Below, one piece after another: positions 61,033 through 63,346 of a stretch of 63,346 bases of DNA. The translations under genes and the position numbers were made by a program. Origin of the DNA: CAWEEP01 sp963808125 (lineage in GTDB: Bacteria > Chloroflexota > Dormibacteria > Aeolococcales > Aeolococcaceae). The notes beneath the pieces were generated by a model. That model worked only from the letters and a program-made list of their open reading frames with translations, made no database searches and was not told the DNA's origin. Location of the stretch: positions 1 to 63,346 of the forward strand of contig CAWEEP010000026.1 in NCBI GenBank assembly GCA_963808125.1, read 5' to 3'. Position 1 is the stretch's first letter. Every line of letters starts with the position of its first letter.

Positions 61033-62346
61033 GTGGCCGCCGTGCTCGACCTCGTCCGCGCCGTCGCCGCCGGCCGGGTCGAGCCGGCCCACCGCCTGCT
61101 GCTCGGACGTCTGGTGATGTACACGGGGATCGCCGCACTCTTCCCGGTGGTGCCCCTCTACGTCAGGGCGCACGGGGGCAGCGCCACCGACATCGCCCTC
61201 TTCGTCGCCGGACCGATGGTGGCCGCAACCCTCGTCCAGATTCCGGCCGGGCTTCCGGTCGACCGCATGGGACGTAAACCAATCCTGGTCTGGTCGACGG
61301 TCGTCTACGCCGCCCTCTGCGGCGGCCTCTTCCTCAATTGGGGACCGCTCTGGCTGCTGGCCGTCTGGCGAGCCGGCCAGGGCGCCGCCGGTGGGGCATA
61401 CGGACCGGCGCTGCGAGCCGCTCTCGCCGATCTCACCCCCGTCGACCGCAGGGGCCACCGGTACGCCCAGCTTCAAGCCTGCGAGATGGTCGGGCTCCTC
61501 GTCGGCCCGGCGATCGGCGGCACCATCGCGCTGTGGCAATACTCCGGGATCTTCGCCGCGACCGGCGTCGCCGTGTTGATCAGCCTCGCCGCGCTGGCCG
61601 GACTGCCGGAGACCAGGGGCACGGACACGGCGCCCGAGCCCCTTCTCCAGGCGGCATCACCCGGGAATCTCGACCTCCCGCTCGGATCAGGGCCGGGCCA
61701 GGTGCCCAACAGGTCCGCCGCGCCCCCTCGGGGCTGGTGGGTCCGCACCCCTCTCCTCGTCCCCGCCGTCACCCTGGCCGCGATCGGAGCGCTCTTCAGC
61801 ATGTACGACGTGGTCTGGCCCCAGTATCTTCTGGCCCGCGGCTACGACACCCTGATCATCGGGCTCTCCGTCTCCATCTTCGCGATCCGCATCCTGGCGC
61901 TCGCCGGCATGGGCGGCAGGCTGAGTGACCGCTCCGACCGGCGCATCCTGGTGCCCGTGGGGCTGGTGGTCGTCGCCGGTTGCGCCGCGACCTACCCGGC
62001 ACTCCGGAACATCTTCCCCATCCTCGCCGTGGGCACCGTCGAGGCGTCCGCCTTCGTGGCCCTCGAGCCGACCCTCTTCACCGTCATCAGCGAATGGGCG
62101 GCACCGTCGCTGCGGGGCCGGGCCATGGGCATCGGCGGCTTCTTCTATGGCGGCGGCAGCGCCCTCGGCGCAGGCGTGCTCGGGGCCCTGTACGGGCTCG
62201 GGGAGCCGCTGCCCTTCCTCGCCGGCGCCGCCGGATGCATGCTCGCGGCGGGCGTCTGCGCCTGCGCGCTCCCGCGCCGCTCCCCCCATCCGGAGCTGCC
62301 GCACGACCACCTCGTCGCCACACCCTCCGAGGCCGAGATGGTCTGA
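61033..62346 (+). CDS. Major facilitator superfamily transporter
   Basis: This 437-residue protein starts at GTG 61033. It has about 12 hydrophobic helices and motif A LPVDRMGRKPILV between helices 2 and 3, repeated in weaker form as GGRLSDRSDRRILVP in the second half. Helix 5 region WRAGQGAAGGAYGPALRAAL resembles drug-efflux exporters. The substrate is unknown. It ends at a strong hairpin. Confidence 0.87.
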   Translation: MAAVLDLVRAVAAGRVEPAHRLLLGRLVMYTGIAALFPVVPLYVRAHGGSATDIALFVAGPMVAATLVQIPAGLPVDRMGRKPILVWSTVVYAALCGGLFLNWGPLWLLAVWRAGQGAAGGAYGPALRAALADLTPVDRRGHRYAQLQACEMVGLLVGPAIGGTIALWQYSGIFAATGVAVLISLAALAGLPETRGTDTAPEPLLQAASPGNLDLPLGSGPGQVPNRSAAPPRGWWVRTPLLVPAVTLAAIGALFSMYDVVWPQYLLARGYDTLIIGLSVSIFAIRILALAGMGGRLSDRSDRRILVPVGLVVVAGCAATYPALRNIFPILAVGTVEASAFVALEPTLFTVISEWAAPSLRGRAMGIGGFFYGGGSALGAGVLGALYGLGEPLPFLAGAAGCMLAAGVCACALPRRSPHPELPHDHLVATPSEAEMV

Positions 62347-62386
62347 GCCGAAAACCTCGACCGGTCACGCGCCGGCCGCGACGCAA

Positions 62387-62411
62387 CGGCCGTCCCGCGT
62401 CGGGACGGCCG
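62387..62411. terminator. Terminator hairpin between convergent genes
   Basis: CGGCCGTCCCG (62387-62397) is perfectly complementary to CGGGACGGCCG (62401-62411) around CGT. It lies between the stop codons of the MFS gene and the ABC permease and can serve both strands. There is no clear T-tract. Confidence 0.65.
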
Positions 62412-62427
62412 CGCATCACGGAGAAGT

Positions 62428-63346
62428 TCAGGCCCGGACCACGCTCCCTGTGGTGGCGCCACGGCGGGACACGACGTCGACGATCGCGGCCGTCAGCAGC
62501 ACGGCGCCGGTGGCGACGTCGATCGACCAGCTCTGCACCTGGAGGAGGTAGAGGCCGTTGTAGATCATGCCGATGACCAGGCCGCCCAGGACGCCGTGGA
62601 TTGTCCTGCCCCGGCCACCGGAGAGGCTGGTGCCGCCGATGACCGCTGCGGCGATGGCCAGCAGCACGAAGGTGTTGGCGCTCTTGATGATGTTGCTCGT
62701 CATGCTCACCTGCCAGGAGGCGAAGAGGATGCCGGCGATGCCGGCGATGACCGCGGCCAGGATGAAGCAGACAGTCCTCGTCGCGACGAGGTTCACGCCG
62801 GCCCGGCGCGCCGCCGGACTGCCGCCGATGGCGTAGACGTAGCGGCCGAAGCGGGTCCGCTGCAGCAGCAGCGTCGACACGCCGAGGACGGCGAGGACGA
62901 TGGGGATGATGAAGGGGACACCCTCGATGACGCCGACATGCGCCCGGTTGATGTTGCAGACGGCGACCACGACCACCCCCGCGGCGGCGAGCAGCAGGAT
63001 CTTGGCGGTGGTGAGGCCGACCGGGGGGGCCACCAGGCCGCTGCGACGCCGGTGGTTGTCGCGCCGCCACAGCCAGGCGCCGGCGACGACCACCACGATG
63101 GCCAGGGCGATCCACCCGATGAGCGGTGAGAACCGCCCGTTGAAGACGTCGTAGAGGGCGAGCTCGTTGGTGAAGCGTCGCTCGGTGAGACCGACCAACC
63201 CCGAGGTGCTGAGGACGATGAAGGTCACCCCCTCGACGACGAGGCTGAAGGCGAGGGTGACGATGAGGCTGGGCATCCTCAGCCGGGAGACCAGCGTGCC
63301 CTGGATGGCTCCGATGCCGGCGCAGAGGAGCAGGGTGACGGCGATC
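62428..63346 (-). CDS. Sugar-type ABC transporter permease (RbsC/XylH family), 5' end off window
   Basis: At least 305 residues of the C-terminal part are present. The family signature of BPD_transp_2 permeases is RFGRYVYAIGGSPAARRAGV with NTFVLLAIAAAVIGGTSLSG. The upstream residues RMPSLIVTLAFSLVVEGV continue to the window edge, so the N-terminus lies beyond it. An internal cytoplasmic loop (LWRRDNHRRRSG) is longer than in RbsC and recalls XylH. The ATPase and binding protein should lie upstream of the gene, off window. Confidence 0.85.
   Translation of the reverse strand, partial: IAVTLLLCAGIGAIQGTLVSRLRMPSLIVTLAFSLVVEGVTFIVLSTSGLVGLTERRFTNELALYDVFNGRFSPLIGWIALAIVVVVAGAWLWRRDNHRRRSGLVAPPVGLTTAKILLLAAAGVVVVAVCNINRAHVGVIEGVPFIIPIVLAVLGVSTLLLQRTRFGRYVYAIGGSPAARRAGVNLVATRTVCFILAAVIAGIAGILFASWQVSMTSNIIKSANTFVLLAIAAAVIGGTSLSGGRGRTIHGVLGGLVIGMIYNGLYLLQVQSWSIDVATGAVLLTAAIVDVVSRRGATTGSVVRA

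Overview
The window is 63 kb of very GC-rich DNA (about 70 % by eye) from a bacterium, most likely an uncultured member of the Chloroflexota/Dormibacterota side of Terrabacteria. That placement is an inference from mixed features: a Firmicutes/Chloroflexota-type lepA-hemW-hrcA-grpE-dnaJ cluster with a textbook CIRCE operator, RNase Y, an archaeal-type aspartyl-tRNA synthetase, single-domain actinobacterial-style ferredoxin, and secreted BNR/Ycf48-like and FN3 proteins. Nothing here is a species-level marker. No rRNA, tRNA, CRISPR array, insertion sequence or phage gene was found. Many conserved genes are interrupted by single-base G/C indels while their motifs stay intact in alternating frames; I read these mainly as sequencing or assembly errors and annotate such genes at full span with the break points given.

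Layout. 1-4.1 kb: a secreted DNRLRE/FN3 protein. 4.3-8.7 kb: a metal (Zn/Mn) ABC importer with two different permeases, facing an ArsR-Fur regulator pair across a palindromic operator. 8.75-11.2 kb: an ECF sigma factor with a membrane-anchored beta-propeller partner and a lipoprotein. 11.4-13.1 kb: small genes, Nudix, UroD-like protein. 12.2-23.9 kb (minus strand): a probable single operon, nifJ (PFOR), dihydroorotate-dehydrogenase-like flavoprotein, ferredoxin, hoxE-F-U-Y-H, maturation protease, hypA, UroD-like. 24.5-27.4 kb: nitronate monooxygenase-like, SRPBCC-like, DtxR-like genes. 27.6-33.8 kb (plus strand): a second module, GltD-like FAD/Fe-S protein, second nifJ, second DHOD-like protein, carrying an extreme density of frame breaks. 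34-38 kb: flavodoxin, FMN-binding protein, DosS-like histidine kinase, tandem universal stress protein. 38-44 kb: LysR regulator, KAP NTPase, second sigma/anti-sigma-like pair. 44-51.6 kb: aspartyl-tRNA synthetase, RNase Y, hydrolase, rsmE, DUF167, Pro/Thr-repeat surface protein, diguanylate cyclase. 51.7-59 kb: dnaJ-grpE-hrcA-hemW-membrane protein-lepA. 59-63.3 kb: BNR-repeat protein, MFS exporter, partial sugar ABC permease.

The biological theme is anaerobic or low-oxygen redox balancing. Operon A couples pyruvate oxidation by PFOR to ferredoxin and a bidirectional NAD-linked [NiFe] hydrogenase, so reducing power could leave as H2 or be exchanged with NAD(H). Module B pairs a second PFOR with an NAD(P)H/FAD/Fe-S protein and lies next to a flavodoxin. 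Both PFOR genes are immediately followed by a DHOD-like flavoprotein. The neighbouring DosS-type kinase, universal stress protein and FMN-binding protein fit a hypoxia or dormancy response. The most interesting proposal is that the DHOD-like protein is a functional partner of PFOR, and that the two modules wire the same reaction to different electron outlets.
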